Below are positions 42,621 through 52,665 of a DNA stretch of 59,963 nt, in pieces; the stretch's first letter is position 1, and every line of letters starts with the position of its first letter. The notes below the pieces were generated by a model. That model did not search any database and was not told the origin of the DNA. It saw only the letters and a list, made by a program, of their open reading frames with translations. The stretch comes from Companilactobacillus mindensis DSM 14500 (GTDB taxonomy: Bacteria; Bacillota; Bacilli; Lactobacillales; Lactobacillaceae). The position numbers were made by a program, and so were the translations under genes. The stretch covers positions 6,556 through 66,518 of the forward strand of contig NZ_AZEZ01000039.1 of assembly GCF_001434275.1 (NCBI RefSeq), given 5' to 3'.

Positions 42621-44342
42621 ATGTTTAATATTGCTCGAGGTAGGATCAACACGTGGCAAGTTCTTGGTGCAGTCATTTTTATGATTTTCCAAGTTGTTGC
42701 AACGTTGTACATTCCTAACATAACATCTGACATTGTTAATAAAGGTGTTATTACTGGTGATACTAATTATATCGTACATGCCGGAATAAAGATGGTGATC
42801 GTTTCATTAATTACTGTCGTAGTCGCTTTTGGTAATGTCTTGATGGCTTCACAAGCATCACAAGGATTAGGTCGCAAATTGAGATCTGATCTGTTTAAAA
42901 AAATACTGAATTTTACCCACGATGAATTCGATAAATTTGAAACAGCGTCATTAACAACTAGAACGACTAATGATGTTGTTCAAATTCAAAACGTAATGAT
43001 CATGATGTTGAGAATGATGATCATGGCGCCAATCATGTTGATCGGTGCTAGTTTCATGGCTTATCAAAAGAATGCGGAAATGACGAAGATCTTTTTGATC
43101 TCGATTCCTATTTTGATCATTGTTACAGGTTTAGTAATGTATTTTGCTGTGCCATTGTTCAAGGCTATGCAAAAAAAGACTGACCGTTTGAACTTGGTTT
43201 TCCGTGAAGGGTTGACTGGGGTACGTGTTATCAGAGCTTTTCGTCAAGATCAGTTTGAACAGGATCGTTTTAAAGACGCCAATGCTGATTATACAAACAA
43301 TGCGGTCAAAGTATTTACGATCGTGGCGATCATGTTCCCAGTTGTAACTTTGGTTATGAGTGGTACTAATGTTGGAATCACTTGGCTTGGTGCACATTAT
43401 ATTGCTAACCAATCAATGGAAATTGGTAATATGATTGCTTTCATGACTTATGCCATGCAAATTTTAATGAGTTTTATGATCCTTTCAATGGTTTTCGTCT
43501 TCGTTCCACGTGCTTCAGCTTCAGCCGCACGTATTCAAGAAGTTTTTGAAACTAAAAGTGAGATCGACGTCGTTGCTAAACCAGCTAAGGTTTCTGACGA
43601 AGCTTCATTGAGTTTCAACGATGTCAACTTCAGATACAGTGGAGCCGAAAAACTGGCTTTAGCTGATTTGAATTTCAAAGTAACTAAAGGTCAAACTTTG
43701 GCTATTATCGGTGGAACTGGTTCTGGTAAGAGTTCTTTGATCAACTTGATCCCTCGATTCTACGATGCTGAAACGGGTGTCGTTAGTCTCAATGGAACTG
43801 ATGTCAAGGCTTTGAGTACCGAAGATATCAACAGTAAAGTTTCAATGGTTCCACAAAAGGCCTTTCTTTTCAAAGGTACGATCAGGGACAACATGATTTA
43901 CGGTAAACCTGATGTAACTGACGATGAGATCTGGCACGCTCTAGAAATCGCTCAAGCTGCTGATTTTGTCAAGGACCTTGATGGTCAACTAGATGGCGAA
44001 GTTGAACAAGCTGGTGACAATTTCTCTGGTGGTCAAAAACAACGTTTGGCTATCGCTAGAGCACTGGTCAAAGATGCTTCAGTCTATGTCTTTGATGATT
44101 CCTTCTCAGCACTTGATTTCAAGACTGATTTGAATTTACGTACAGCTTTGAAGAATGATGAAAAAATCAGTCAAGCAGTTGTTGTTATCGTTGGTCAACG
44201 TATTTCAACGGTTGCTGATGCCGATCAAATCGTTGTTCTAGAAGACGGTAAGATGGTTGGTTTGGGAACTCATCAAGAATTAAAAGCAAATAACAAGACA
44301 TATCAAGAAATTATTGATTCACAATTAAAGGAGGGTAAATAA
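42621..44342 (+). CDS. Heterodimeric ABC multidrug exporter, subunit with degenerate ATP site (LmrC-like)
   Basis: A 573-residue half-exporter: membrane domain to about 305, then the ATPase domain. Walker A GGTGSGKS is at 364-371 and signature FSGGQ at 468-472. Walker B is VYVFDD with D493 instead of Glu, and the H-loop has Q526 instead of His. These are hallmarks of the non-catalytic subunit in LmrCD/BmrCD-type pairs. AAAGGGAGTG precedes the ATG. The stop overlaps the start of the partner by one base. Confidence 0.9.
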   Translation: MFNIARGRINTWQVLGAVIFMIFQVVATLYIPNITSDIVNKGVITGDTNYIVHAGIKMVIVSLITVVVAFGNVLMASQASQGLGRKLRSDLFKKILNFTHDEFDKFETASLTTRTTNDVVQIQNVMIMMLRMMIMAPIMLIGASFMAYQKNAEMTKIFLISIPILIIVTGLVMYFAVPLFKAMQKKTDRLNLVFREGLTGVRVIRAFRQDQFEQDRFKDANADYTNNAVKVFTIVAIMFPVVTLVMSGTNVGITWLGAHYIANQSMEIGNMIAFMTYAMQILMSFMILSMVFVFVPRASASAARIQEVFETKSEIDVVAKPAKVSDEASLSFNDVNFRYSGAEKLALADLNFKVTKGQTLAIIGGTGSGKSSLINLIPRFYDAETGVVSLNGTDVKALSTEDINSKVSMVPQKAFLFKGTIRDNMIYGKPDVTDDEIWHALEIAQAADFVKDLDGQLDGEVEQAGDNFSGGQKQRLAIARALVKDASVYVFDDSFSALDFKTDLNLRTALKNDEKISQAVVVIVGQRISTVADADQIVVLEDGKMVGLGTHQELKANNKTYQEIIDSQLKEGK

Positions 44343-46219
44343 TGGCTGAGAAAAAACCTCAAAGTTCACCTTCAATGGGACATGGTGGCCCTGGTGGCCG
44401 TGGACCTGCAGTCGTTGTGAAGCCCAAGAATTTTTGGGAGACGACGGTTCGTTTAGCTAACTACATGTCGACTTATGTAGTAGGGTTGATCGTCGTGTTG
44501 GTTTTAGCTATTGCCTCCGCAGTTTTCCAAATCAAAACACCCAAGATCTTGGGTGAAGCAACTACTGAGATTTACAAGGGTCTGATGACTGGTGTCGCTC
44601 AACAAAAGGCGGGACTCAAGATTAACGGACTACCGATCAACTTTACGAAGATCGAACACATCATTGTGATCGTTATTTTGATGTATTTGGCTTCAGCAGC
44701 TTTCAGTTTCGTGCAACAGTTTGTTATGACACGTATTTCACAACGGACCGTTTACAAATTGAGACGGGATCTTAAAGCCAAGATGCAAAGATTGCCAATT
44801 GGATATTACGACTCACATTCAAATGGTGATATCATGTCGCGTGCTATCAACGATATGGATAACATTGCCGGTACTTTGCAACAGAGTTTGACGCAATTCG
44901 TTACCAGTACGGTTACATTCGTTGGAGTTATTTGGATGATGTTTACGATCAGTTGGAAAATGACTTTGATTGCTTTAGCAACCGTGCCATTGAGTTTGAT
45001 CGTTGTCGGAATCATTGCGCCACAATCACAAAAATTCTTTAAACGTCAACAGACTTCACTAGGTTTGTTGAATAACCAAGTTGAAGAGAATTATTCTGGC
45101 CACGTGGTTGTTAAGAGTTTTAACCACGGTCAAGAATCGATCGATGAATTTGAACAAGAAAATACTAAGTTGTATAAGGCTTCTTGGAAAGCTCAGATGA
45201 TCTCTGGTATCGTGATGCCTTTGATGATCTTCGTCAATAACTTAGGTTACGTCTTGGTTGCGATGTATGGTGGTATTCAAGTTGCCAATGGTAATATTGC
45301 TTTGGGTGATATTCAGGCTTTCTTGCAATACATGAACCAATTCTCTCAACCAATTGCTCAATTAGCCAACTTGACGAATACTATTCAAGCGACTGTTGCT
45401 TCTGCTGAACGTGTCTTTGAAATCTTGGATGAACCAGAAATGGACAATTCCAAGGTCGATGTACCGGACGTTAAAACTGATGACAAGGTCACACTTGATC
45501 ATGTTAAGTTCGGTTATGAAGGCCGTCCAACCCTTTTGGAAGATTACAACTTGAGTGTCAAACCAGGTCAAATGATTGCTATCGTTGGTCCAACTGGTGC
45601 TGGTAAAACTACCATTATCAACTTGTTGGAACGTTTCTATGACGTCAACGGTGGTTCGATCAAATTGGATGGTAAAGATATCCGGAATATTTCTAGAGAA
45701 GATGTCAGAAGTCACTACGCAATGGTTCTACAAGATACATGGCTCTTTACAGGTTCGATTTATGACAACTTGAAATACAGTCGTGAAGATGCAACCAAAG
45801 AAGAGATCATTGCAGCTGCCAAAGCGGCCCACGTTGATAACTTCGTGCGTCAATTGCCTAAGGGTTATGACACGATCTTAAACGAAGAGGCATCTAATAT
45901 TTCACAAGGTCAAAGACAGTTGATTACAATTGCTCGTGCTTTTGTGGCTGATCCGGAAATTTTGATCCTTGATGAAGCTACAAGTTCAGTTGATACAAGA
46001 ACTGAATTGCATATTCAACATGCGATGGAACGACTATTGAAGAATCGGACAAGTTTCGTAGTTGCCCACAGACTTTCAACTATTCAAGACGCTGACAAGA
46101 TCATCGTTATGAATCACGGTTCAATCGTTGAAACAGGTAATCATGATGAATTGATGGCTAAGAACGGATTCTATGCTGATCTTTACAATTCACAATTTGC
46201 CGGAAATGTCGCTTTGTAA
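44342..46219 (+). CDS. Heterodimeric ABC multidrug exporter, catalytic subunit (LmrD-like)
   Basis: A 625-residue half-exporter with a longer N-terminal tail rich in Gly and Pro (residues 5-25). Walker A GPTGAGKT is at 416-423. The signature is the altered ISQGQ at 520-524. Walker B ILILDE has catalytic E545, and the H-loop has H576. Together with the upstream subunit it forms one complete and one degenerate ATP site. AAAGGAGGG precedes the ATG. It ends 24 nt before repeat copy D, whose hairpin can act as terminator. Confidence 0.92.
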   Translation: MAEKKPQSSPSMGHGGPGGRGPAVVVKPKNFWETTVRLANYMSTYVVGLIVVLVLAIASAVFQIKTPKILGEATTEIYKGLMTGVAQQKAGLKINGLPINFTKIEHIIVIVILMYLASAAFSFVQQFVMTRISQRTVYKLRRDLKAKMQRLPIGYYDSHSNGDIMSRAINDMDNIAGTLQQSLTQFVTSTVTFVGVIWMMFTISWKMTLIALATVPLSLIVVGIIAPQSQKFFKRQQTSLGLLNNQVEENYSGHVVVKSFNHGQESIDEFEQENTKLYKASWKAQMISGIVMPLMIFVNNLGYVLVAMYGGIQVANGNIALGDIQAFLQYMNQFSQPIAQLANLTNTIQATVASAERVFEILDEPEMDNSKVDVPDVKTDDKVTLDHVKFGYEGRPTLLEDYNLSVKPGQMIAIVGPTGAGKTTIINLLERFYDVNGGSIKLDGKDIRNISREDVRSHYAMVLQDTWLFTGSIYDNLKYSREDATKEEIIAAAKAAHVDNFVRQLPKGYDTILNEEASNISQGQRQLITIARAFVADPEILILDEATSSVDTRTELHIQHAMERLLKNRTSFVVAHRLSTIQDADKIIVMNHGSIVETGNHDELMAKNGFYADLYNSQFAGNVAL

Positions 46220-46242
46220 AAAACTTAGATATATAATTGAAA

Positions 46243-46328
46243 GCGGGACGAAACATGGTCAGCTTTCGAGTATTAACAAAAAATCATCTTTGATTCCCAC
46301 ACTTGGAATCAGAGATGATTTTTTTGTT
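46243..46328 (+). repeat. Dispersed repeat family, copy D (also ABC operon terminator)
   Basis: The end unit GCGGGACGAAACATGGTCAG starts at 46243. The hairpin AAAATCATCTTTGATTCC (46280-46297) pairs with 46305-46322 (one wobble) and runs into eight T's. The stretch AAACATGGTCAGCTTTCGAG is found inverted beside copy B (47440-47475). The copy lies just after the ABC operon. Confidence 0.7.
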
Positions 46329-46409
46329 CCGTGTGTATGCGATATATTCAAAAAATATAGTTGTATTCAAATCCCTTTTTGTACTTTTATTTATGAAAGG
46401 CAGAAGTTA

Positions 46410-47378
46410 ATGGCAGATTTTACAGAGACAAAAGCACAGATTATTGATCTAGTTAATAAACAGATTGTTCCCGGAGCTAGTTTTGGCTTTATAAATGGGA
46501 CTCAGACGCATAAATATATTTATGGTAGTAAATCATGGCGACCAGCTAAAATCGCGCTCAAAGGCGGCGAATTGCACGATTTAGCGTCTTTAACGAAGGT
46601 TATGGGAACAGTTCCCTTGATTATCAAATTACTGCATGAGAAAAAAATCGATTTGCACGATCCGATTCAAAAATACCTTCCAGATTTTACTGATAGTAGA
46701 GTTGAGTTGTTCCATTTGATTACGCATACTTCAGGGATTCACGGCTATATTCCCAATCGGGATAGTCTCAATAGTGATGAGTTGATCAAAGCTTTGATCA
46801 AATTGCCAGTTACTGATACGTTTAATAAAAAGGTTGTTTATACCGATACTGGTTTGATTTTTCTTGGATTAGTGATCGAGCAGATCTGTCACATGCCGGT
46901 TCAAGATGCAATCATGAAATATGTCGTTGAACCAGAAGGTTTGAAGGACGCAACTTTTGAACCTGATGTCAGTCGTTGCGTACCAACGTATGAAGTTAAT
47001 GGGCAAATGCTGCAAGGTGTCGCTAATGATCCTAAAGCGCGTCAATTAGGTAAGCACTGTGGTTCAGCGGGAATGTTTGCTACTTTAGACGATGTTATGA
47101 AATTTGCAGCTGACATGTTGTTGCCAGATAAAAAAGATCTGTATCACAATTACACTCAACTAGATCCTGGTAGATCATTAGGTTGGGATGTAAAGCCGGA
47201 TGGGTCAGGACATGTTTTGTTCCACACTGGTTATACCGGAGAATTCATTGCGGTCGATTATCAACATCAAAATGCAATGGTCGTTATGACTAATCGGGTT
47301 CATCCAATCCAAAATAATCAGTTGTTTTTGGAACGGCGAGAGACGATTTTGGATGCATTTTTGGATGAGAGTAAATAA
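46410..47378 (+). CDS. Cytosolic serine hydrolase, beta-lactamase/EstB-like
   Basis: A 322-residue protein without signal peptide. SxxK is S60-L-T-K63, the Tyr motif is Y144-T-D146 (usual Tyr-x-Asn with Asp), and HTG is at 272-274 in FHTGYTGEF. This places it among esterases and class C-like hydrolases rather than true beta-lactamases. The frame is open upstream to 46173 but passes through repeat copy D. AAAGG at 9-nt spacing marks the ATG at 46410. Confidence 0.86.
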   Translation: MADFTETKAQIIDLVNKQIVPGASFGFINGTQTHKYIYGSKSWRPAKIALKGGELHDLASLTKVMGTVPLIIKLLHEKKIDLHDPIQKYLPDFTDSRVELFHLITHTSGIHGYIPNRDSLNSDELIKALIKLPVTDTFNKKVVYTDTGLIFLGLVIEQICHMPVQDAIMKYVVEPEGLKDATFEPDVSRCVPTYEVNGQMLQGVANDPKARQLGKHCGSAGMFATLDDVMKFAADMLLPDKKDLYHNYTQLDPGRSLGWDVKPDGSGHVLFHTGYTGEFIAVDYQHQNAMVVMTNRVHPIQNNQLFLERRETILDAFLDESK

Positions 47379-47395
47379 AAATTAAATATGGACGT

Positions 47396-47608
47396 AAAAG
47401 GCGCCTCTGATTCGAAATGCTGAATCAGAGGCGCCTTTTTGTTAATGCTCGAAAGCTGACCATGTTTTATTCTGTTTTCTAAAACGAGTTATACAAGCTA
47501 GATTCCTGTGCATTGCTACGACTTAAAAATTATCCACCAAAAACGGGTGGCTAATTTCCAAGTCTAGACAATTGCTCAGAATCTGATCGAGCTTGCTTCA
47601 CTCTCTTG
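47396..47608. repeat. Dispersed repeat family, copy B (full-length)
   Basis: A perfect 18-bp hairpin, AAAAGGCGCCTCTGATTC (47396-47413) with 47422-47439, encloses GAAATGCT and is followed by TTTTTGTT. A conserved extension runs to 47608, with 47486-47608 matching copy A at 116 of 123 positions. It can terminate the serine hydrolase on the plus strand and lies directly after the murT stop on the minus strand, in the same relation as copy A to the nitroreductase gene. Confidence 0.75.
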
Positions 47609-47614
47609 GTATAT

Positions 47615-48958
47615 TTATTTTGATTTAATGTAACCCTTATCACCAAGCACTTTACGCAAACCAGTCATGGCTGTGTAGGTGGCCAACACGTAAATTTTAT
47701 CAGTTGGGATATTAGCAATTTGTTTAACGAAGTCGTCGATCTCAACTGTTTCGATATTTTTCTTCATATCTAAACCAGCAATTTTGAAACGATAAGTAAC
47801 GTCTTTAACTCGTTTACCACCAGTGATGACTAATGGCAACTTGTCGTAGTCGAAATCCTCGAAGTTTGCGTCCCAGATCCAGCTAGTGTCGATACCGTCG
47901 GCGTAGTTAGCATTCAATAAGAAAGCCAAGGTGTAAGGATCTTTGTCACTGAGAATAGTTTCAATAACTTGATTCAAACCAACCGGATTCTTAACTAAGA
48001 TGATATTGACGTCTTTACCATCGACATTGATAGTTTCTTGGCGGCCAAAGACTTTTTCGTCATAAGCGAAGGCTTTTTGCATCTGTTCAACAGAAACGCC
48101 CATTTCGGAAGCAATTGCAAAAGCAGCTAAGGCATTATAGACGTTATATTTACCACCGATGTTCATTGTGAACTTGTGACCATCGATCTCAAAAGCAGTC
48201 TTGTTGGGCAACAACGTTGAAATGTTAGTCACTTGATAGTCCAAAGCACTACGTTTGAAGCCACAGTTAGGGCAGAAATAACTACCTAAGTTGGCGTATG
48301 AGATCATGTGGTAGTGCAAGATGTGATTGCAGTTGGGGCATAAGACACCGTCAGTATTCGTTGGTGCTTTGAAGTCAGCTGTTTCGTGACCTTTATCAGA
48401 GAAACCATAGTGAACGACTCTGTTAGGCAATTTCTTAGAAGCGAAGATAGCGGCATCGCCATTAGCAATGATCGTAGCCTCAGGAGCCAATTTGATCCCA
48501 TCGAGGATCTTTTGATAAGTTGTATAGATCTCACCATAACGATCCATTTGATCGCGGAAAATATTTGTCAAAACGAAGTACTTAGGCTTGATATATTTGC
48601 AGATGATAGGAACGTTGGCTTCGTCGACTTCGATAACTGCTAGCGGACGTTTGCTCTTTTTGTGATGCGTAACAAAACTTGTAACGATACCTTGAATCAT
48701 ATTTGAACCGGTTGGGTTAGTTAGAACGTCATCGTACTTTTGAATCAACATCTTGTTGATCAAAGAAGTCGTTAGAGTTTTCCCGTTAGTACCTGTAACG
48801 ACGATGAGATCGTAATCCTTGCCGAGACTTTTTAAAATATCAGGGTCGATCTTATAAGCAATTTTTCCTGGATATGAGGAACCGCCGTTGAAAAATTTGC
48901 TTAAAATAAAGTAAGATGTTTTCCCTGTTAATGTTGCTATACCTGATTTGAATGTCAT
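47615..48958 (-). CDS. murT: Lipid II isoglutaminyl synthase catalytic subunit MurT
   Basis: A Mur ligase family enzyme that, with the amidotransferase GatD, amidates D-Glu of lipid II to D-isoglutamine during peptidoglycan synthesis. It has 447 residues. The ATP loop GTNGKT is at 56-61, a Cys4 zinc ribbon at C207, C210, C229 and C232, and the C-terminal DTSWIWDANFE carries the Asp proposed to bind GatD-delivered ammonia. TTG at 48973 is in frame, but GGGG lies 9 nt before the ATG at 48958. gatD, normally the next gene, is not adjacent. Confidence 0.9.
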   Translation of the reverse strand: MTFKSGIATLTGKTSYFILSKFFNGGSSYPGKIAYKIDPDILKSLGKDYDLIVVTGTNGKTLTTSLINKMLIQKYDDVLTNPTGSNMIQGIVTSFVTHHKKSKRPLAVIEVDEANVPIICKYIKPKYFVLTNIFRDQMDRYGEIYTTYQKILDGIKLAPEATIIANGDAAIFASKKLPNRVVHYGFSDKGHETADFKAPTNTDGVLCPNCNHILHYHMISYANLGSYFCPNCGFKRSALDYQVTNISTLLPNKTAFEIDGHKFTMNIGGKYNVYNALAAFAIASEMGVSVEQMQKAFAYDEKVFGRQETINVDGKDVNIILVKNPVGLNQVIETILSDKDPYTLAFLLNANYADGIDTSWIWDANFEDFDYDKLPLVITGGKRVKDVTYRFKIAGLDMKKNIETVEIDDFVKQIANIPTDKIYVLATYTAMTGLRKVLGDKGYIKSK

Positions 48959-49111
48959 CGATAAAAACCCCAAATTAAATTAATTAAAATAATATTATCA
49001 CACCTAATCCATATTTTAGCGGTTTTTGTTTGAAATTGGAAAATGTTTGCTATATTCAAATCGGCGTTTTTTCGTTATAATCTTGAAGGATATAATTTTG
49101 GAGGCGTAAAT

Positions 49112-49693
49112 TTGGCTCAATTATTTTTTAAATATGGTGCTATGAATAGTGGAAAATCGATTGAGATTTTGAAAGTAGCGCATAATTATGAAGAACAAGG
49201 TAAGTCAGTCATTTTAATGACCAGTATTATGGATACTCGTTCCGGCAAGGGTAGAATAGTAAGCCGTATGGGGTTGACTCGTGATGCTATTGCTTTGACG
49301 AAGGATTCGAATGTTTTAGAAATTGTTAAGGCTAAAAATCCTAGTGCGGCTTGTGTTTTGATCGATGAATGTGAATTTATGACTAAAGATCAAGTCTTAG
49401 AAGCAACTCAAGTGGTTGATGACTTAGGCATTCCTGTCATGGCATTTGGTTTGAAAAATGACTTTCGCAATGAATTGTTCGAAGGAACTAAATATTTGTT
49501 GTTGTACGCTGATAAGTTGGAAGAAATGAAGACTATTTGCTGGTTCTGTAAGAAAAAAGCTACAATGAATATGCGTATGTCTAATGGCAAACCAGTTTAT
49601 GAAGGAAAACAGGTGTCGATCGGTGGCAATGAAATGTATTATCCAGTTTGTCGTCGCCATTACAACCATCCTCCAATGCTCGATGAAGAATAA
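49112..49693 (+). CDS. tdk: Thymidine kinase
   Basis: Phosphorylates thymidine with ATP in the salvage pathway. It has 193 residues with the P-loop GAMNSGKS at residues 9-16 and the usual DECEFM (Walker B) near residue 88. The zinc lobe Cys residues lie in CWFCKKK and near VCRRHYN. The start is TTG with GGAGG 7 nt before it; the frame open from 49043 is upstream of that site. It is followed 24 nt later by prfA. Confidence 0.94.
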   Translation: MAQLFFKYGAMNSGKSIEILKVAHNYEEQGKSVILMTSIMDTRSGKGRIVSRMGLTRDAIALTKDSNVLEIVKAKNPSAACVLIDECEFMTKDQVLEATQVVDDLGIPVMAFGLKNDFRNELFEGTKYLLLYADKLEEMKTICWFCKKKATMNMRMSNGKPVYEGKQVSIGGNEMYYPVCRRHYNHPPMLDEE

Positions 49694-49717
49694 TAAATAG
49701 AAGAAAGGATAGTTAAG

Positions 49718-50815
49718 TTGGATAAAATATTTGATCAACTAGAAACTTTACTTGAAAGATATCAAGAACTTCAAGAACTTATGAGTGATCCTGAAGTTAT
49801 CAACGATACTAAGCGTTATATGGCTTACTCTAAAGAAGAAGCTGATATGCGTGATGTCGTTGCGGCTTTCAAGCGTTACAAAGAATTAAAACAAAGTATC
49901 AGTGATAGCGATGAGATTCTTCGTGAAACTGACGATGCAGAAATGCAAGCAATGGCAAAAGATGAGATGGAGAGTTCCAAAAAAGAACTTGAAGAGATCG
50001 AACACAAGATCACGCTCTTGATGTTGCCTAAGGATCCTAACGATGATAAGAATATCATCATGGAGATCCGTGGCGCTGCCGGTGGGGACGAAGCTAGTTT
50101 GTTCGCCGCTGATCTGTTGAGTATGTACAGCAAGTATGCTGAAAAACAAGGCTGGAGCTTTGACATCATTGATGAAACTGACACTGAAGTCGGTGGTTAC
50201 AAGGATGTCGCCGTCATGATCACAGGTGACAGTGTCTACTCTAAATTGAAGTATGAAAACGGAGCTCACCGTGTTCAACGTATTCCATCAACTGAATCTC
50301 AAGGTCGGGTCCACACTTCAACTGCCACAGTTGCCGTAATGCCTGAATATGATGAAGTTGATATTGATATCGATCCTAAGGATATCAGAACTGATGTTTA
50401 CCGTTCATCTGGTGCTGGTGGTCAACACATTAACAAGACCTCATCAGCTGTCCGTATGACTCACTTGCCAACTGGTATCGTAGTTGCTATGCAGGATCAA
50501 CGTTCACAGCAACAAAACCGTCAAAAAGCAATGCAAATTTTGAAGTCACGTGTTTATGATTACTATGAATCGGAAAACCAAAGTGAATACGATGAGAAAC
50601 GTAAGTCTGCCGTTGGTACGGGGGACCGTTCTGAACGTATTAGAACTTACAACTATCCACAAAACCGTGTTACTGATCACCGAATCGGTTTGTCATTGAA
50701 CAAATTGGATCGAATCATGAACGGGGATCTCGACGAAATTATTTCTGCCTTGATCGTTCACGACCAAGCACAAAAATTGGAGCAAATTCAAAGTGGAGAA
50801 GCTAAGTTATTCTAA
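49718..50815 (+). CDS. prfA: Peptide chain release factor 1
   Basis: Recognises UAA and UAG stop codons and triggers peptide release. It has 365 residues with the methylated GGQ loop at 234-236 ([11 protein letters not shown]) and the stop-codon tripeptide region [10 protein letters not shown] (P190-S-T192). The start is TTG with AAAGGA upstream. It overlaps prmC, whose product methylates its GGQ glutamine. Confidence 0.96.
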   Translation: MDKIFDQLETLLERYQELQELMSDPEVINDTKRYMAYSKEEADMRDVVAAFKRYKELKQSISDSDEILRETDDAEMQAMAKDEMESSKKELEEIEHKITLLMLPKDPNDDKNIIMEIRGAAGGDEASLFAADLLSMYSKYAEKQGWSFDIIDETDTEVGGYKDVAVMITGDSVYSKLKYENGAHRVQRIPSTESQGRVHTSTATVAVMPEYDEVDIDIDPKDIRTDVYRSSGAGGQHINKTSSAVRMTHLPTGIVVAMQDQRSQQQNRQKAMQILKSRVYDYYESENQSEYDEKRKSAVGTGDRSERIRTYNYPQNRVTDHRIGLSLNKLDRIMNGDLDEIISALIVHDQAQKLEQIQSGEAKLF

Positions 50816-51641
50816 CGCCCTGAAAGGGGCTTTTTCTATGTTAAAGGCCGAGCACAAGTTTCCAGAGGATGCTCAGTATTTGATGGAGGAATTAAGTGGG
50901 TTCAATTACACGCAACTGCAGCTGCATCGAAATGATGAAGTTCCCAGTGATATTATGTATCGGTTTCGGGATGGACTAGCTAAGTTGATGACTGATGAGC
51001 CGGTACAATATATTTTGGGATATGCATATTTCATGGATCGAAACTTTTCTGTTAATGAGAATGTACTTATTCCTAGGCAAGATACCGAAGAAATGGTTCA
51101 AAAGATCATTGATGATCATGGCGATGAGAAAAAAAGTATTTGTGACATTGGAACTGGTTCAGGGATCATTGCGGTCACTTTGGGCTTAGAATTTCCGGAA
51201 GATGAAATCTTAGCAACTGATATTTCCAAGGATGCTTTAAAGGTCGCTGAACTTAATTCGGAAAACTACCAAACAAATAATGTCTTTTTTAAGCAGAGTG
51301 ATTTGTTTAAAAGTATTGAACCACAAAAATTCGATATCATTGTGTCCAATCCACCATACATTGCTGAATCAGAGAAAAAGGATATGGATATCAGTGTCAT
51401 CAAGTATGAACCGGATTTAGCTTTGTACGGTCAAGATGATGGTTTGGAATTCTACGAGAATATCACGCAAGAAGTTCAAAATTACTTGTCTGACGATGGT
51501 ATTTTGTACATGGAGTTCGGTTTTCGACAAAAAAATGCAATAAAACAGATTTTTTGTGATAATTTACCTGATTATGTTGTAGAATTTCATAAAGATATAA
51601 GTGGAAATTACCGATATCTAAAAGCTAAAAAGGAGATGTAG
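50793..51641 (+). CDS. prmC: Release factor glutamine methyltransferase PrmC
   Basis: Methylates the GGQ glutamine of release factors with S-adenosylmethionine. It has 282 residues: an N-terminal helical domain, the SAM loop DIGTGSG at 118-124 and NPPY at 186-189. Two starts compete: ATG at 50838 with AAAGGGG, or GTG at 50793 inside prfA with GGAG 10 nt upstream. The extra 15 residues ([13 protein letters not shown]) match the first helix of PrmC, so GTG is preferred, giving a 23-nt overlap. Confidence 0.9.
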   Translation: MEKLSYSNALKGAFSMLKAEHKFPEDAQYLMEELSGFNYTQLQLHRNDEVPSDIMYRFRDGLAKLMTDEPVQYILGYAYFMDRNFSVNENVLIPRQDTEEMVQKIIDDHGDEKKSICDIGTGSGIIAVTLGLEFPEDEILATDISKDALKVAELNSENYQTNNVFFKQSDLFKSIEPQKFDIIVSNPPYIAESEKKDMDISVIKYEPDLALYGQDDGLEFYENITQEVQNYLSDDGILYMEFGFRQKNAIKQIFCDNLPDYVVEFHKDISGNYRYLKAKKEM

Positions 51642-51643
51642 TA

Positions 51644-52654
51644 TTGGAAACTGAGATACTCAAGAATACACAGATTCAAGAAGCTGCAGATTTCCTAGCC
51701 AAAGGACTGTTAGTTGCTTTTCCAACTGAAACAGTTTACGGACTAGGTGCTGACGCGACAAGACCTGATGTAGTCAAAGATGTCTATGCTGCCAAAGGAC
51801 GTCCAAGCGACAATCCTTTGATCGTGCATGTTTCTGGACCAGAGATGGTTTGGGAATACGCCGACAACAGTTATAAGCCCTTGGCTGAAAAACTGATGAA
51901 TGCATTTTGGCCTGGCCCATTGACGATCATTATGCCAATTCAGCCTGGTAAGCTATCGAAAGCAGTGACCGGGGGACTTACAACTGCTGCCTTTCGTATG
52001 CCCAACAATCAGACAACTTTGAATCTTATCAAAACTTTTGGCAAACCAATTGTTGGTCCATCAGCTAATACTAGTGGGAAACCTAGTCCAACCTTGGCTA
52101 AGCATGTTTATCATGATCTGCATGGTAAAATTGCGGCCATTTTGGATGATGGTCCAACGAAACTTGGTGTTGAATCTACAGTGATCGACTTGTCTGTGGA
52201 TATACCAACGATTTTGAGACCGGGGATGATCGACTCAGACGATTTGTTGAAAGTTATCGACGACGTCAACAGTGACCATCACAAAGTCACAAAGACCGAG
52301 GTTCCAAAGGCGCCAGGAATGAAGTACAAGCACTACGCACCAAACGCACAAGTTATCATCGTTGATGATAAGAACGACTTTAAACAAGCTATTGCTGAAT
52401 ACGTCGCTAAAGATGTTTCAATGGGAGTCATGGCTACGGATGAAATTTTGAAGGAAGTACCTGAAGGTATCGAGAAGTTTTCACTTGGTGACGATGTCTA
52501 CACGGCTTCAAGAAATCTATTTGCTGGATTACGTCAATTGGACAATGATCATATGCAATTTATCCTAGCTCAAGGATTCCCTGACGAAGGTCACGGTGCT
52601 GCATACAGTAATCGCTTGAATAAGTCAGCTGGTAACACACATTATAAAAACTAA
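51644..52654 (+). CDS. sua5: L-threonylcarbamoyladenylate synthase (Sua5 type)
   Basis: Makes threonylcarbamoyl-AMP for the t6A modification of tRNAs that read ANN codons. It has 336 residues: a YrdC domain of about 200 residues ([37 protein letters not shown]) followed by the C-terminal Sua5 domain. The start is TTG with AAGGAG upstream. It lies 2 nt after prmC and 11 nt before upp; glyA, commonly found here, is absent. Confidence 0.94.
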   Translation: METEILKNTQIQEAADFLAKGLLVAFPTETVYGLGADATRPDVVKDVYAAKGRPSDNPLIVHVSGPEMVWEYADNSYKPLAEKLMNAFWPGPLTIIMPIQPGKLSKAVTGGLTTAAFRMPNNQTTLNLIKTFGKPIVGPSANTSGKPSPTLAKHVYHDLHGKIAAILDDGPTKLGVESTVIDLSVDIPTILRPGMIDSDDLLKVIDDVNSDHHKVTKTEVPKAPGMKYKHYAPNAQVIIVDDKNDFKQAIAEYVAKDVSMGVMATDEILKEVPEGIEKFSLGDDVYTASRNLFAGLRQLDNDHMQFILAQGFPDEGHGAAYSNRLNKSAGNTHYKN

Positions 52655-52665
52655 GGAGATTCAAA

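Noticed and set aside
46173-46409. N-terminal extension of the serine hydrolase frame
   Set aside because: It passes through the end of the ABC gene and repeat copy D; the good ribosome binding site is at 46410.
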